From JASBTN01 sp965228805 (GTDB lineage Bacteria; Pseudomonadota; Alphaproteobacteria; Rhodobacterales; Rhodobacteraceae), in assembly GCF_965228805.1 (NCBI RefSeq), contig NZ_CBDDIE010000003.1:2294001-2358000 (forward strand): DNA of 64,000 nt, given 5' to 3'. Shown here in pieces: positions 24,475-33,904 of this stretch; position 1 is the stretch's first letter; the number at the start of each line of letters is the position of its first letter. The translations under genes and the position numbers were made by a program. Below the pieces are notes generated by a model that was not told where the DNA came from, made no database searches, and saw only the letters and a list, made by a program, of their open reading frames with translations.

Positions 24475-24705
24475 TTAGCGGCGCAGCGGCAGCCCGTCCT
24501 TGTCGGTCATCGAGCCGATCACGATGCGCACGAAGTCGATCAGGGTCCAGATGCCAAGGCCCCCCAGGGTCAGCAGCATCAGGATGCCGGTGCCGGTCTT
24601 GCCCAGATAAAACCGGTGCACACCCAGGCCGCCAAGGAAGAAACATAGCAAAATAGCGGGTACGAATTCCTTGCGGCTGAATTCCTGGGGGGTTGTATCG
24701 GTCAT
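24475..24705 (-). CDS. TM2 domain-containing membrane protein
   Basis: A 76-residue protein: FVPAILLCFFLGGLGVHRFYLGKTGTG is the first TM2 helix and its conserved G-xHRFYLG loop, and TLGGLGIWTLIDFVRIVIG is the second helix. TM2 proteins are widespread small membrane proteins of poorly known function. Its ATG overlaps the stop of the upstream TM2-like gene by one base (TAATG), so the pair is coupled. Confidence 0.85.
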   Translation of the reverse strand: MTDTTPQEFSRKEFVPAILLCFFLGGLGVHRFYLGKTGTGILMLLTLGGLGIWTLIDFVRIVIGSMTDKDGLPLRR

Positions 24706-25001
24706 TAATAAGCTCCTGTAGGTGTTGCGACGCGCAGCCCGTCGCCGTCACGCCATTTCCCGATGATGAGAAGGTAGAAAACAAAGACTGTGTGGACCCC
24801 GTCGATCAGCAATGTCAGCAGGGCCGTTCCCACCATGTCCTGAGACAGGAAGGTAAAGAACAGCACCACCAACGCCAAGTCTGCAAGACCGTGCAGGTAG
24901 TCCTTGAGATAGAAATGGTGGATACCGAGGGTGCCGAAAACCCCGCATAAAGCCACAGCAATGCCATAGGATTTCGGAGAAATCTCGTCTCTGCCCGTCA
25001 T
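24705..25001 (-). CDS. Second TM2-like membrane protein
   Basis: A 98-residue protein with GIAVALCGVFGTLGIHHFYLKDYLHGLADL, a variant of the TM2 motif with HHFYL in place of HRFYL, and two further hydrophobic stretches (LALVVLFFTFLSQ, LIDGVHTVFVFYLLIIG). It is more divergent than its downstream neighbour and probably arose by duplication of it. The two form a two-gene unit on the minus strand. Confidence 0.75.
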   Translation of the reverse strand: MTGRDEISPKSYGIAVALCGVFGTLGIHHFYLKDYLHGLADLALVVLFFTFLSQDMVGTALLTLLIDGVHTVFVFYLLIIGKWRDGDGLRVATPTGAY

Positions 25002-25058
25002 GTTTTGCCCACTCGTTAAAGTAGTGGCATATGGTCATGACGGGCCGGAGGCGTCAAG

Positions 25059-26093
25059 TCAAACCGGCATGAGCGCCCAGTAGTCAAGGTCCAGCATCAC
25101 CTCGGGCAGGTATTTCCCGTCTTCGCCCTTGAGCGCGAAGGGGGCCGCGCCGTGTTTGGTGGCGACGAGGCGCAGGCGGATGGCGCCGACGCCGGGGGCG
25201 GAGGTCTCGGCCTTGTCCAGCACCTCGGACCAGGCGCGGATCGTGTCGCCCGAGAAGCACGGGTTCGCATGGGCGCCCGCGTTGAGGCCGACGATCATCT
25301 GCGCATTGGCCAGCCCGTTGAAGGACAGGGTGCGCGCCATCGAGATCACGTGGCCGCCGTAGATCAGGCGCTTGCCGTCCGGGCGGTTGGTGGCGTCGAA
25401 ATGCACCTTGGCGGTGTTCTGCCACAGGCGGGTTGCCATCATGTGTTCGGCTTCTTCCACCGTGACGCCGTCGACATGGTCGATCTTCTCGCCCACTGCG
25501 TAGTCGCCCCAGCGGTGGCGTTCACCGGCCAGGGTGAAATCGTAACGGCCGAAGTCCAGGCCTTCGGGGATCACGAGGTCGGAGGCTTCCAGCGCCGGCT
25601 TCAGCTCGGGGATCAGCGTGTCGGGCGCCGGGGCGTCCAGATCGCGTTTGCGCACCATCACCCAGCGGATGTAGTCCAGCACGACCTCGTCATTCTGGTT
25701 CATGCCCTTGGTGCGTACCCAGACCACGCCGGACTTGCCGTTGGAGTTCTGTTTCAGACCAATCACCTGCGAGGTCGAACGCAGCGTGTCCCCCGGATAG
25801 ACCGGTTTCAGCCAGCGACCTTCGGCATAGCCCAGGTTGGCGACCGCGTTCAGCGAGACGTCCGGCACGGTCTTGCCAAAGACCAGGTGGAAGGCGGCCA
25901 GATCGTCGATCGGGGCGCCGTCCAACCCGCAGTCACGGGCGAACTCATCCGAGCTGTAGAGCGCGTGGCGGGCCGGGTAGAGCGCGTGATAGAGCGCGCG
26001 TTCGCCGCCTGACACGGTGCGCGGCACGGCGTGGGAAATGGTCTCGCCAATGCGATAGTCTTCGAAAAAGCGGCCCGGGTTCGTTTTGGCCAT
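25059..26093 (-). CDS. mch: Mesaconyl-CoA hydratase (beta-methylmalyl-CoA dehydratase)
   Basis: A 344-residue MaoC-type enzyme with two hotdog halves. N-terminal GRFFEDYRIGETISHAVPRT, the active-site stretch FARDCGLDGAPIDDLAAFHL and the middle segment RHRWGDYAVGEKIDHVDGVT match Mch of the ethylmalonyl-CoA pathway, which interconverts mesaconyl-C1-CoA and beta-methylmalyl-CoA during acetyl-CoA assimilation. A malyl-CoA thioesterase gene lies about 0.8 kb upstream on the same strand, supporting the role. The ATG at 26093 overlaps the upstream stop (TGATG); a GTG one codon earlier is possible. Confidence 0.88.
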   Translation of the reverse strand: MAKTNPGRFFEDYRIGETISHAVPRTVSGGERALYHALYPARHALYSSDEFARDCGLDGAPIDDLAAFHLVFGKTVPDVSLNAVANLGYAEGRWLKPVYPGDTLRSTSQVIGLKQNSNGKSGVVWVRTKGMNQNDEVVLDYIRWVMVRKRDLDAPAPDTLIPELKPALEASDLVIPEGLDFGRYDFTLAGERHRWGDYAVGEKIDHVDGVTVEEAEHMMATRLWQNTAKVHFDATNRPDGKRLIYGGHVISMARTLSFNGLANAQMIVGLNAGAHANPCFSGDTIRAWSEVLDKAETSAPGVGAIRLRLVATKHGAAPFALKGEDGKYLPEVMLDLDYWALMPV

Positions 26094-26296
26094 CACTGCT
26101 CTCCAAGTTTGATGTCGGGGGTATAGTCGCCCGAGACCTCCTTGGTGACCGCCTGCGCGCAGCGCATGGTGCCGGTCACCGGGTCGTGGGCGTATTGCGG
26201 GCCGCCATGCAGCGCCCAGCCCTTGTTCAGGGCCTGGGTCACCTTGTGGCAGAAGGCGGCGGTGTCCTCCTCGGTCAGCAGTCGATAGAGCTTCAT
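26093..26296 (-). CDS. DUF1737 family small protein
   Basis: A 67-residue protein, MKLYRLLTEEDTAAFCHKVT..., with LNKGWALHGGPQYAHDPVTG, the conserved DUF1737 core. The family has no known function. The frame is open further upstream into nnrU, but the ATG at 26296 fits the family's N-terminus and lies five bases after the nnrU stop. Its stop overlaps the mch start, so it belongs to the nnrU-DUF1737-mch unit. Confidence 0.82.
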   Translation of the reverse strand: MKLYRLLTEEDTAAFCHKVTQALNKGWALHGGPQYAHDPVTGTMRCAQAVTKEVSGDYTPDIKLGEQ

Positions 26297-26300
26297 GTGC

Positions 26301-26858
26301 CTAGCCGTAGGTTCCGAGGAACGGGTGGTAGCCCAGCCAGAAATGCACAAACGAGATGATCGCGTAGAGCATGACGGTGACCAGGACGAGTTTCAGGTCC
26401 TTGGTGAAGGGGCCGCGTTCGGGGCGCTGCCAGGTGGGCTCGGCGCGGTTGATGATGATCATTTCCAGTACGGCCCAGATCGCCATGGAGGTGAAGAGCA
26501 CCACGGTCACCACGTCGCCATTCACCAGCAGGTGTGAGCCCGCCCAGATGAACATGCCGGTCAGCATCGGGTGACGTAGCTTGGTTTTCGCCACCCCCGA
26601 GGCCTCGCCCGCGCCGAACAGGAACACCGACACCAGCATCAGAAGGTTCACAAGGTGGCCCATGCCGGGCAGGGGGGTGTAGAGCGGGATGAACTCCGCC
26701 CCGCGCACGCCGATGATCATCAGGATCAACCCGATGCCGATCACCGCGGCCGAGATCCCCTTGGCCTTGGCCCCGAGCCCCGCGTGGGCCCCGGGCAGGA
26801 TACGTTTCCAGAAATGCCCTGCATACCACAGGGAGATGCCGATAATCAGCCAGGTCAT
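26301..26858 (-). CDS. NnrU family membrane protein
   Basis: A 185-residue protein with five or six membrane helices (WLIIGISLWYAGHFWKR, VIGIGLILMIIGVRG, LVNLLMLVSVFLFGAG and others). The HPMLTGMFIWAGSHLLVNGD segment is the typical NnrU/isoprenylcysteine-methyltransferase-like motif. NnrU was first linked to nitrite and nitric oxide reduction in Rhodobacter, but many copies are unrelated to denitrification. Here it sits between mcl2 and mch, with no nor or nir genes in the window. Confidence 0.85.
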   Translation of the reverse strand: MTWLIIGISLWYAGHFWKRILPGAHAGLGAKAKGISAAVIGIGLILMIIGVRGAEFIPLYTPLPGMGHLVNLLMLVSVFLFGAGEASGVAKTKLRHPMLTGMFIWAGSHLLVNGDVVTVVLFTSMAIWAVLEMIIINRAEPTWQRPERGPFTKDLKLVLVTVMLYAIISFVHFWLGYHPFLGTYG

Positions 26859-26886
26859 TTATGCCTCCATATCGGCCCGGGAGGGA

Positions 26887-27741
<855 letters not shown>

Positions 27742-28074
27742 GATTCTGTATCTCCGCAATATTGTTGCGCAAGGGATCACAGTTGCGCATGAATCTGCAA
27801 GGGCAATTTTGCCGCGCTGCAGAAATTTTACGCTGCGTTCCGGCGCGGGCTATGACGCAAAATGCGGCCGAACGGCGCATTAACCAGTTCTTTGCCTCTT
27901 TGCCGCAGGCTTTGAAGACGCGCCGAGTGACGGGAGGGCCCGCGGATGGCCGCCGTTTGAAACGGGAACAGGCTCGGCACCTTGACGACAACGGGGACGG
28001 TTTGACCGCCAGACGCCTGACGCGCGCCTGGATGGCCCGGTGGAGCTGTGTCCGTCTAGCAAAAGGAAAGACCC
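27742..28074. other. Intergenic region upstream of mcl2 and the small secreted gene
   Basis: These 333 bases separate divergent genes. No gene is convincing. Two TTGCGCA motifs (27765-27772 TTGCGCAA, 27783-27790 TTGCGCAT) start 18 bp apart, 24 to 49 bp upstream of mcl2, and could be an operator. The remainder shows nothing I can name. Confidence 0.6.
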
Positions 28075-28404
28075 ATGAAACAGCAAGTGCTTGCTCATGT
28101 TCGTCTGGTGGGCCTCGGCATCGGCGCGATCCTTCTTTCGGCCGGCCAGCTGGCCGCACAGAACAACAACTGCGCCGAGCGCGGCCGCGTGCTGGAACGC
28201 CTGTCGGGCACCTATGGCGAGACCCGCCAGTCGATCGGCCTGGCCGCCAACAACCAGGTGGTCGAGGTGTTTGCCAGCGAGGAAGGCTCCTGGACCATTA
28301 CCGTGACCCTGCCCAATGGCATGATGTGCCTGGTTGCCGCCGGTCAGAACTTCGAACGTGTGGACGAGGAACTGACGCCTGCGATGCTGGGCGACCCGGT
28401 CTGA
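28075..28404 (+). CDS. Small secreted protein, unknown function
   Basis: A 109-residue protein with a signal peptide (LVGLGIGAILLSAGQLAAQ, then NNNC). The mature part of about 85 residues has two cysteines (NNNCAER and MMCLVAA), likely a disulfide in the periplasm, and a beta-rich pattern EVFASEEGSWTITVTLPNG. Similar short exported proteins of no known function are common in Rhodobacterales. An AAAGGAAAG ribosome site precedes the ATG. It is convergent with the TauE-type gene. Confidence 0.75.
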   Translation: MKQQVLAHVRLVGLGIGAILLSAGQLAAQNNNCAERGRVLERLSGTYGETRQSIGLAANNQVVEVFASEEGSWTITVTLPNGMMCLVAAGQNFERVDEELTPAMLGDPV

Positions 28405-28409
28405 ACCGG

Positions 28410-29168
28410 TCAGGTAAGCGCGTCGAAGACCAGCTTGCCGCCAGTCACCACCAGAAGCGCATAGGTCAGGGCGAAATAGGCGCGCTCGGAAAACACCCGA
28501 TGCGCCCAGACGCCCAACCAGACACCGATTACGGCGAAGGGGATCAGGAACAGATCCGCCTTCGCCGTCTGCCAGGTAAAGATGCCCAGGAAGGCATAGG
28601 GGATGAATTTCATCAGGTTGATGGCCCAGAAGACGATCACGGTCGTGGCCTGGTAGGTGGTCTTGTCCAGCCCGCGCGACAGAAGGAACACCGCCGCCGG
28701 TGGCCCGCCCGCGTGGCTGATGAAACTGGTCAGCCCGCCCACCACTCCGGCGAGCCGCCCCGCACGGTCTGACAGGTGCCGCCCGGAAGGCGTCCAGAGC
28801 CGCAGTTTCACCGCCGCCTGGAACGCCACGAACCCCAGCGCCACCAGTCCGATCAACAGGCGAAACAGGTCCGGGTCCACCGCCTTGTAGATCAGCCCAC
28901 CCAGCACCACGCCAGGCACCGCCCCCAGGATCAGGGCCCAGGCCGAGGGCCCATCCCATTTTTTCCAGTAGGGTTTCAGCGCGGTCACATCCATCAGCAT
29001 CAGAAGCGGCAGCATCAGCCCGATGGCCGCGCCCGGGTCCAGAATCAGAGCAAGCAACGGCGTCGCCGCAAAGGCCGCGCCAGAGCCGAAGCCCCCCTTG
29101 GACACCCCCGCAAAGATCACCGCGGGAATCGCGAAGGCAAAGAATGTCAGGTCCAGAACCTCGGGCAT
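28410..29168 (-). CDS. TauE/SafE (DUF81) family membrane permease
   Basis: A 252-residue protein with about eight membrane helices. It begins with FFAFAIPAVIFAGVSKGGFGSGAAF, the conserved first-repeat motif of the TauE/SafE family, and repeats it in FISHAGGPPAAVFLLSRG. Members export sulfite, sulfoacetate or other organic anions; the substrate here is unknown. I start at ATG 29168 with GGAG upstream. A longer frame upstream covers the mdh promoter region and is unlikely to be translated. Confidence 0.85.
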   Translation of the reverse strand: MPEVLDLTFFAFAIPAVIFAGVSKGGFGSGAAFAATPLLALILDPGAAIGLMLPLLMLMDVTALKPYWKKWDGPSAWALILGAVPGVVLGGLIYKAVDPDLFRLLIGLVALGFVAFQAAVKLRLWTPSGRHLSDRAGRLAGVVGGLTSFISHAGGPPAAVFLLSRGLDKTTYQATTVIVFWAINLMKFIPYAFLGIFTWQTAKADLFLIPFAVIGVWLGVWAHRVFSERAYFALTYALLVVTGGKLVFDALT

Positions 29169-29327
29169 ATCCGCTCCGAAAACGTCGCATTTGTTGCGGT
29201 TTAGCGCTACCTGTGTATGCGATTGGATACAAGCCTTCACCCATGCCGCAGCGCGGCACACTTGCTTTGCCGCCGCATTCGGACTAGGCATTCACGCGAA
29301 TTTCAACCTGACCCGGAGACCTGACCC

Positions 29328-30290
29328 ATGGCCAGACCCAAAATCGCGCTTATCGGCAGCGGCATGATCGGCGGCACCCTTGCCCACCTGGCAGCCCTGA
29401 AAGAACTGGGCGATATCGTCCTGTTCGACATTGCCGACGGCATCCCGCAGGGCAAGGCGCTGGACATCGCCGAAAGCGGCCCGGTCGAGCGTTTCGACGC
29501 GGCCCTGTCGGGCACCACCGACTACGCCGATATCGCGGGCGCCGATGTCTGCATCGTCACCGCCGGTGTGCCGCGCAAGCCGGGCATGAGCCGCGACGAT
29601 CTGCTGGGCATCAACCTGAAGGTCATGAAATCGGTTGGCGAAGGCATCAAGCAGCATGCCCCCGACGCCTTCGTGATCTGCATCACCAACCCGCTGGACG
29701 CGATGGTCTGGGCGCTGCGCGAATTCTCGGGCCTGCCGCATGAGAAAGTCGTCGGCATGGCCGGCGTGCTGGACTCGGCCCGTTTCCGCCACTTCCTGTC
29801 GGAAGAGTTCGACGTGTCGATGAAGGACGTCACCGCCTTCGTGCTGGGCGGCCACGGCGACACCATGGTGCCGCTGACCCGTTATTCGACCGTCGCCGGT
29901 ATCCCGCTGCCCGACCTGGTGGACATGGGCTGGACCACGCAGGAGAAACTGGACGCCATCGTGCAGCGCACCCGTGACGGTGGTGCCGAGATCGTCGGCC
30001 TGCTGAAAACCGGTTCGGCTTATTACGCCCCGGCAGCCTCAGCGATCGAAATGGCCGAAGCCTATCTGAAAGACCAGAAGCGCCTGCTGCCCTGTGCCGC
30101 CTACGTGGACGGCGCGCTGGGCCTGAAGGGCATGTATGTGGGCGTGCCGACCGTGATCGGTGCGAACGGCATCGAGCGCATCGTCGACATCAAGATGAAC
30201 AAGGACGAACAGGCCATGTTCGACAAGTCGGTCGAAGCCGTGAACGGCCTGGTCGAGGCCTGCAAGGGTATCGACCCGTCGCTGGCCTGA
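29328..30290 (+). CDS. mdh: Malate dehydrogenase
   Basis: A 320-residue NAD-dependent enzyme that oxidises malate to oxaloacetate. The N-terminal Rossmann motif is IALIGSGMIGGTLAHLA; VPRKPGMSRDDLL is the substrate-binding loop with its Arg (malate-type), ITNPLDAMVW follows, and the catalytic His is in LGGHGDTMVPL. This is the lactate-dehydrogenase-like bacterial Mdh. It lies upstream of two glycosyltransferase genes on the other strand and the suc operon, as in related genomes. A CGGAGACCTGACCC ribosome region precedes the ATG. Confidence 0.97.
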   Translation: MARPKIALIGSGMIGGTLAHLAALKELGDIVLFDIADGIPQGKALDIAESGPVERFDAALSGTTDYADIAGADVCIVTAGVPRKPGMSRDDLLGINLKVMKSVGEGIKQHAPDAFVICITNPLDAMVWALREFSGLPHEKVVGMAGVLDSARFRHFLSEEFDVSMKDVTAFVLGGHGDTMVPLTRYSTVAGIPLPDLVDMGWTTQEKLDAIVQRTRDGGAEIVGLLKTGSAYYAPAASAIEMAEAYLKDQKRLLPCAAYVDGALGLKGMYVGVPTVIGANGIERIVDIKMNKDEQAMFDKSVEAVNGLVEACKGIDPSLA

Positions 30291-30322
30291 GCCGCGACAC
30301 TCATCGGACAGTGAAGACAGCG

Positions 30323-30348
30323 AAGGCCGGGCGTCAGCTCGGCCTTTT
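30323..30348. terminator. Terminator after mdh, shared with the convergent glycosyltransferase
   Basis: AAGGCCG (30323-30329) and CGGCCTT (30340-30346) form a 7-bp stem, followed by TTTT. The stop codon of the minus-strand glycosyltransferase lies inside the loop, so the structure is tightly shared. Confidence 0.7.
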
Positions 30349-31371
30349 GCGTTTCAGCTGTGTATTTAGGGCCTGCAGCTCGTCCTCGTGCAGGGCATCG
30401 AAGGCGGCGGCGCTCAGGTCAACCGTCGCCCCGGGGGCATGGGCACGGATCGCTCCGGCGAGGTCGAGAGGGAACTCGCCGAGCGCGCCCAAACCGGTCA
30501 ATTGCGCGGCGCGCACCAAGGACAGGCGAAACATGGCCTCGTCCAGGGCCAGCGCCTCGGTCAGCGGTTCGTCCGCGGCCAGGATGCGATCGACGGCCCG
30601 GCGCCGGGCCGGATGCAACATGTGGTGCAGCGTGCCGGGTCGGCTTGCGTAGCGCAGGGTCTTCAACGCCCAGTGGCGCGGGGTCAGCCCGTCGAAATGC
30701 AGGATGCGCGCGCGACTGGCGGTGGCATGCGTCAGATCGCGTCCGCCGCGTTTGTCACGCACCATGTGGATGCCCAGGAATCCGGTGCTGCCGCAGCGCA
30801 TCATCGCCTTGCCGCTGGAATGTCCGCTCAGCCCGCCAGAGAGGTATTGCGCAGTGTCTCCATGGATGCGCCGACTGGTCGCCCGGCCTTTCACCCGGGC
30901 GCGAAAGGTCGTGCCGAAGAGCTGCGCATCAGCGCTGGTCCAGCAGCGTTCGATGTTGGGCAGATGCAGCCGGTCCTGGTCCTTGGGAATCTCTGCCGCG
31001 ATCCCATCCGGCGCCCAGAGGAACTCATCCGCATCCGCGTGCAGAAGCCAGGTCGCGCGGCCCGCAGCCGCCTCCTGCGCGACGACAAGGTTCGCGTTCA
31101 GGGTCTGGCGGCGGGTCTGGTAGTTCGCTCGCGGCGCGCCGAATTGCGCCCAGTGGGCCGCATCGCAGAGCGTGACCTCGACCCCGGGCACACGTGCCAG
31201 AACCTCTGCCGCCGGGTCCTCGGGGTTGTCGAAGAACAGGTGAATCCGTTGCGCGCCCAAGGTCAGGTGATGGCAGGCGAAAGCCAGCACCAGAACCGCA
31301 GGTTCGCGCACCGTCGACACGACGGCCCAGTCAGTTGGCGCGGTGGGGTGATTGGGTGCCGTTTGGGCCAT
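30334..31371 (-). CDS. Family 2-type glycosyltransferase, paralogue 1
   Basis: A 345-residue protein of the group often annotated Glyco_tranf_2_4 (PF13704). Features: WAVVSTVREPAVLVLAFACHH at the start, a conserved YQTRRQTLNANLVV and the DxD metal motif in LLHADADEFLW. Later RFHG-like residues are replaced by HMVRDKRGGRDLTH. It would transfer a sugar from a nucleotide donor, probably for cell-surface polysaccharide. It is tandem with a clear paralogue (31440-32486) on the same strand, and neither has a signal peptide. Confidence 0.78.
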   Translation of the reverse strand: MAQTAPNHPTAPTDWAVVSTVREPAVLVLAFACHHLTLGAQRIHLFFDNPEDPAAEVLARVPGVEVTLCDAAHWAQFGAPRANYQTRRQTLNANLVVAQEAAAGRATWLLHADADEFLWAPDGIAAEIPKDQDRLHLPNIERCWTSADAQLFGTTFRARVKGRATSRRIHGDTAQYLSGGLSGHSSGKAMMRCGSTGFLGIHMVRDKRGGRDLTHATASRARILHFDGLTPRHWALKTLRYASRPGTLHHMLHPARRRAVDRILAADEPLTEALALDEAMFRLSLVRAAQLTGLGALGEFPLDLAGAIRAHAPGATVDLSAAAFDALHEDELQALNTQLKRKRPS

Positions 31372-31439
31372 GTCGCAATCGCTTTGAAGGAACTGGCACG
31401 CACGCTAGCAGTGTGCGCCGACAAGGCCAAGGGGCTGCG

Positions 31440-32486
31440 TCAGACCCGAAACCCCAGGCGGTAGGCCAGCATCCGGGCGCCGAAACGCACCCGCCAATGC
31501 AGGGGCGGGGTCGCGTGCTTCTGCCAGGTGAACGGATAGCTGTCGTAATGCGCCACGCTCAGGTCAACGGAGAGGCCGGGAAAGGTCGCCTCCAGCGCCG
31601 CAGGCAGGTCGAGATCATGGCGCAGGATCAGCCCCAGCTCGTCAAGCCGGGCCAGGCGGGTCGGGTCAAGGCATTTGATCCGGGCGTACAGGGTGTTCAG
31701 CGCGTCCGGGTCCTCGCGATGACGCAGGACGGCCTGGTTCTGCTCCCGCCAGTTGGGAATGCGCGCCAGGGGGGCGGCAGGGTTCTGATCGATCGCGCGT
31801 AGCTTCTTCTGAATGTAGCTCTGCGCGGTCAACCCGTCGTAGTGCAGCAGCAGGCGTCCCGGGAACGTGTGGCTCTCAAAGTCGCGCGGATTGACCGGTC
31901 CATGGACGCCAAGGGGCAGGTTCCGTCCAGTGCGAAAGAAGGGCTTGCTGCTGGCATAGGCTGCAAAGCCCCGGTCGAGGAAGGGTGCCGCATCGCCCTC
32001 GATCCGCGCCATCTCTTCGGTGGCGTCGGGCGGGTAGGGCCTGCGGAATACCCCGTCGAAGATGTTCGCCGGATCCGGGCGGCCGATATGAGTGCGCTCC
32101 AGCACCCGGACTGAGGCATAGTCCACCTTGTCCTGCAGCGCGGCCAGGGCTGCAGCCCAATTGCCCGCCGGGGCTGGACGCAGGAATTCATCCGCGTCGA
32201 TATGCAAGAGCCAGCCGACCGCGGCCCGGTCGTAACAGTGCTGGATCAACACGCGCTGGCGCCTCCCGACCTGCGCCGGGCGCGGGCCAAGCTTGTCTGG
32301 CCAACGCGCGCCGTCGATCCGGTGCAGGTGCACCTGGGGCAAGGCGGCGAGCTGGTCGTGCAGCCCAGGGGAGGGCGTATCCAGATAGATGTCGATGCGC
32401 GCCGGTCCCAGGCGCAGGTGATGAGCGACCCAGGCCAGGACCAACGGGTCCGGCTCGCTGATCATCGAGACAATGCCCCAGCTCAT
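31440..32486 (-). CDS. Family 2-type glycosyltransferase, paralogue 2
   Basis: A 348-residue protein built like its neighbour: GIVSMISEPDPLVLAWVAHH, then RRQRVLIQHCYDRA and the DxD motif LLHIDADEFLRP, and a HYDGLTAQSYIQKKL segment matching HFDGLTPRHWALKTL in paralogue 1. The order of motifs is the same, so the pair arose by duplication. Its start is 220 bp from the sucC start on the other strand, so they share a regulatory region. Target glycan unknown. Confidence 0.78.
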   Translation of the reverse strand: MSWGIVSMISEPDPLVLAWVAHHLRLGPARIDIYLDTPSPGLHDQLAALPQVHLHRIDGARWPDKLGPRPAQVGRRQRVLIQHCYDRAAVGWLLHIDADEFLRPAPAGNWAAALAALQDKVDYASVRVLERTHIGRPDPANIFDGVFRRPYPPDATEEMARIEGDAAPFLDRGFAAYASSKPFFRTGRNLPLGVHGPVNPRDFESHTFPGRLLLHYDGLTAQSYIQKKLRAIDQNPAAPLARIPNWREQNQAVLRHREDPDALNTLYARIKCLDPTRLARLDELGLILRHDLDLPAALEATFPGLSVDLSVAHYDSYPFTWQKHATPPLHWRVRFGARMLAYRLGFRV

Positions 32487-32568
32487 GTGAGATCCGTTAT
32501 GTTTGCGTTACCTTAAATTCCTACGGAGTAGTGAACATACGCAGCCGAATCACACAAGGCTTGACGTA

Positions 32569-32599
32569 TGTGATCACAGTTTTCCAGAGTGTGATCACA
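32569..32599 (+). promoter_or_regulatory. Tandem palindromic operator upstream of sucC
   Basis: TGTGATCACA (32569-32578), 11 bases, TGTGATCACA (32590-32599): two perfect palindromes 21 bp apart, with the proximal one centred about 112 bp upstream of the sucC GTG. Box sequence, spacing and orientation match the pair before sdhC, and both are followed by AAA. Confidence 0.78.
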
Positions 32600-32706
32600 A
32601 AAGACGGGAAAATCCCCCGAAATGCCGTTTTCCGGCAGAAAAGGTTTTCTTCATCGATTCCTGTTGTGCATTCTGCGTGAAACCACAACAGGACGAGGGA
32701 CTGCTC

Positions 32707-33900
32707 GTGAATATCCATGAATATCAGGCCAAGGCTCTTCTGAAGTCGTACGGTGCGCCGGTGTCAGATGGCCGCGTCGTGCTGAAAGCCGAAGATGCGA
32801 AAACCGCTGCTGGCGAGCTGGACGGCCCGCTCTGGGTCGTGAAGGCCCAGATCCACGCCGGTGGCCGCGGCAAGGGGTCCTTCAAGGAAGCCGATGCCGG
32901 TGAAAAGGGCGGCGTGCGCCTGGCCAAGTCGGTCGAGGAAGCCGCCGAGGAAGCCAAGAAGATGCTGGGCCGCACCCTGGTCACGCATCAGACCGGCCCG
33001 GTCGGCAAGCAGGTGAACCGCATCTACATCGAAGATGGTTCGGACATTGCCCGCGAACTGTACCTGGCCTTCCTGGTGGACCGTCAGACCTCGCGCATTT
33101 CGATCGTGGCCTCGACCGAAGGCGGCATGGATATTGAAGAGGTTGCGGAATCGACCCCCGAGAAAATCCTGAGCTTCTCGATCGACCCGGCCACCGGCTA
33201 CATGCCCTACCATGGCCGCCGCGTCGCCTTTGCGCTGGAGCTGCAAGGCGCCCAGGTCAAGCAATGCGTGAAGCTGCTGGGCCAGCTCTACAAGGCCTTC
33301 GTCGAGAAGGACATGGAGATGCTGGAGATCAACCCGCTGATCGTCATGGAAAACGGCGACCTGAAACTGCTGGACGCCAAGCTGGGCTTTGACGGAAACG
33401 CCGTCTACCGCCACCAGGACGTGGCCGCCCTGCGCGACGAGACCGAAGAAGACCCCAAAGAGCTGGAAGCGTCGAAATACGACCTGAACTACATCGCTCT
33501 GGACGGTGAAATCGGCTGCATGGTGAACGGCGCGGGCCTGGCCATGGCGACGATGGACATCATCAAGCTCTACGGTGCCGAACCGGCCAACTTCCTGGAC
33601 GTCGGTGGCGGCGCCACCAAGGAAAAGGTCACCGAAGCCTTCAAGATCATCACCTCGGACCCGAACGTCAAAGGCATCCTGGTGAACATCTTCGGCGGCA
33701 TCATGCGCTGTGACGTCATCGCCGAGGGCGTGGTCGCCGCGGTGAAGGAAGTCGGCCTGCAGGTCCCGCTGGTCGTGCGTCTGGAAGGCACCAATGTCGA
33801 ACAGGGCAAGGAGATCATCAACACCTCCGGCCTGAACGTCATCGCCGCCGACAACCTGTCGGACGGTGCCGAGAAGATCGTGAAAGCGGTGAAGGGGTAA
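32707..33900 (+). CDS. sucC: Succinyl-CoA synthetase beta subunit
   Basis: A 397-residue ATP-grasp subunit that makes succinate and ATP/GTP from succinyl-CoA with SucD. It begins NIHEYQAKALLKSYGAPV and has VKAQIHAGGRGK (nucleotide binding), EINPLIVMENGDL and the C-terminal NIFGGIMRCDVIAEG. The start is a GTG (32707) with AGGACGAGGGA upstream; no ATG fits the family N-terminus. First gene of the suc cluster, and followed by an extra ORF instead of directly by sucD. Confidence 0.97.
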   Translation: MNIHEYQAKALLKSYGAPVSDGRVVLKAEDAKTAAGELDGPLWVVKAQIHAGGRGKGSFKEADAGEKGGVRLAKSVEEAAEEAKKMLGRTLVTHQTGPVGKQVNRIYIEDGSDIARELYLAFLVDRQTSRISIVASTEGGMDIEEVAESTPEKILSFSIDPATGYMPYHGRRVAFALELQGAQVKQCVKLLGQLYKAFVEKDMEMLEINPLIVMENGDLKLLDAKLGFDGNAVYRHQDVAALRDETEEDPKELEASKYDLNYIALDGEIGCMVNGAGLAMATMDIIKLYGAEPANFLDVGGGATKEKVTEAFKIITSDPNVKGILVNIFGGIMRCDVIAEGVVAAVKEVGLQVPLVVRLEGTNVEQGKEIINTSGLNVIAADNLSDGAEKIVKAVKG

Positions 33901-33904
33901 CTCT

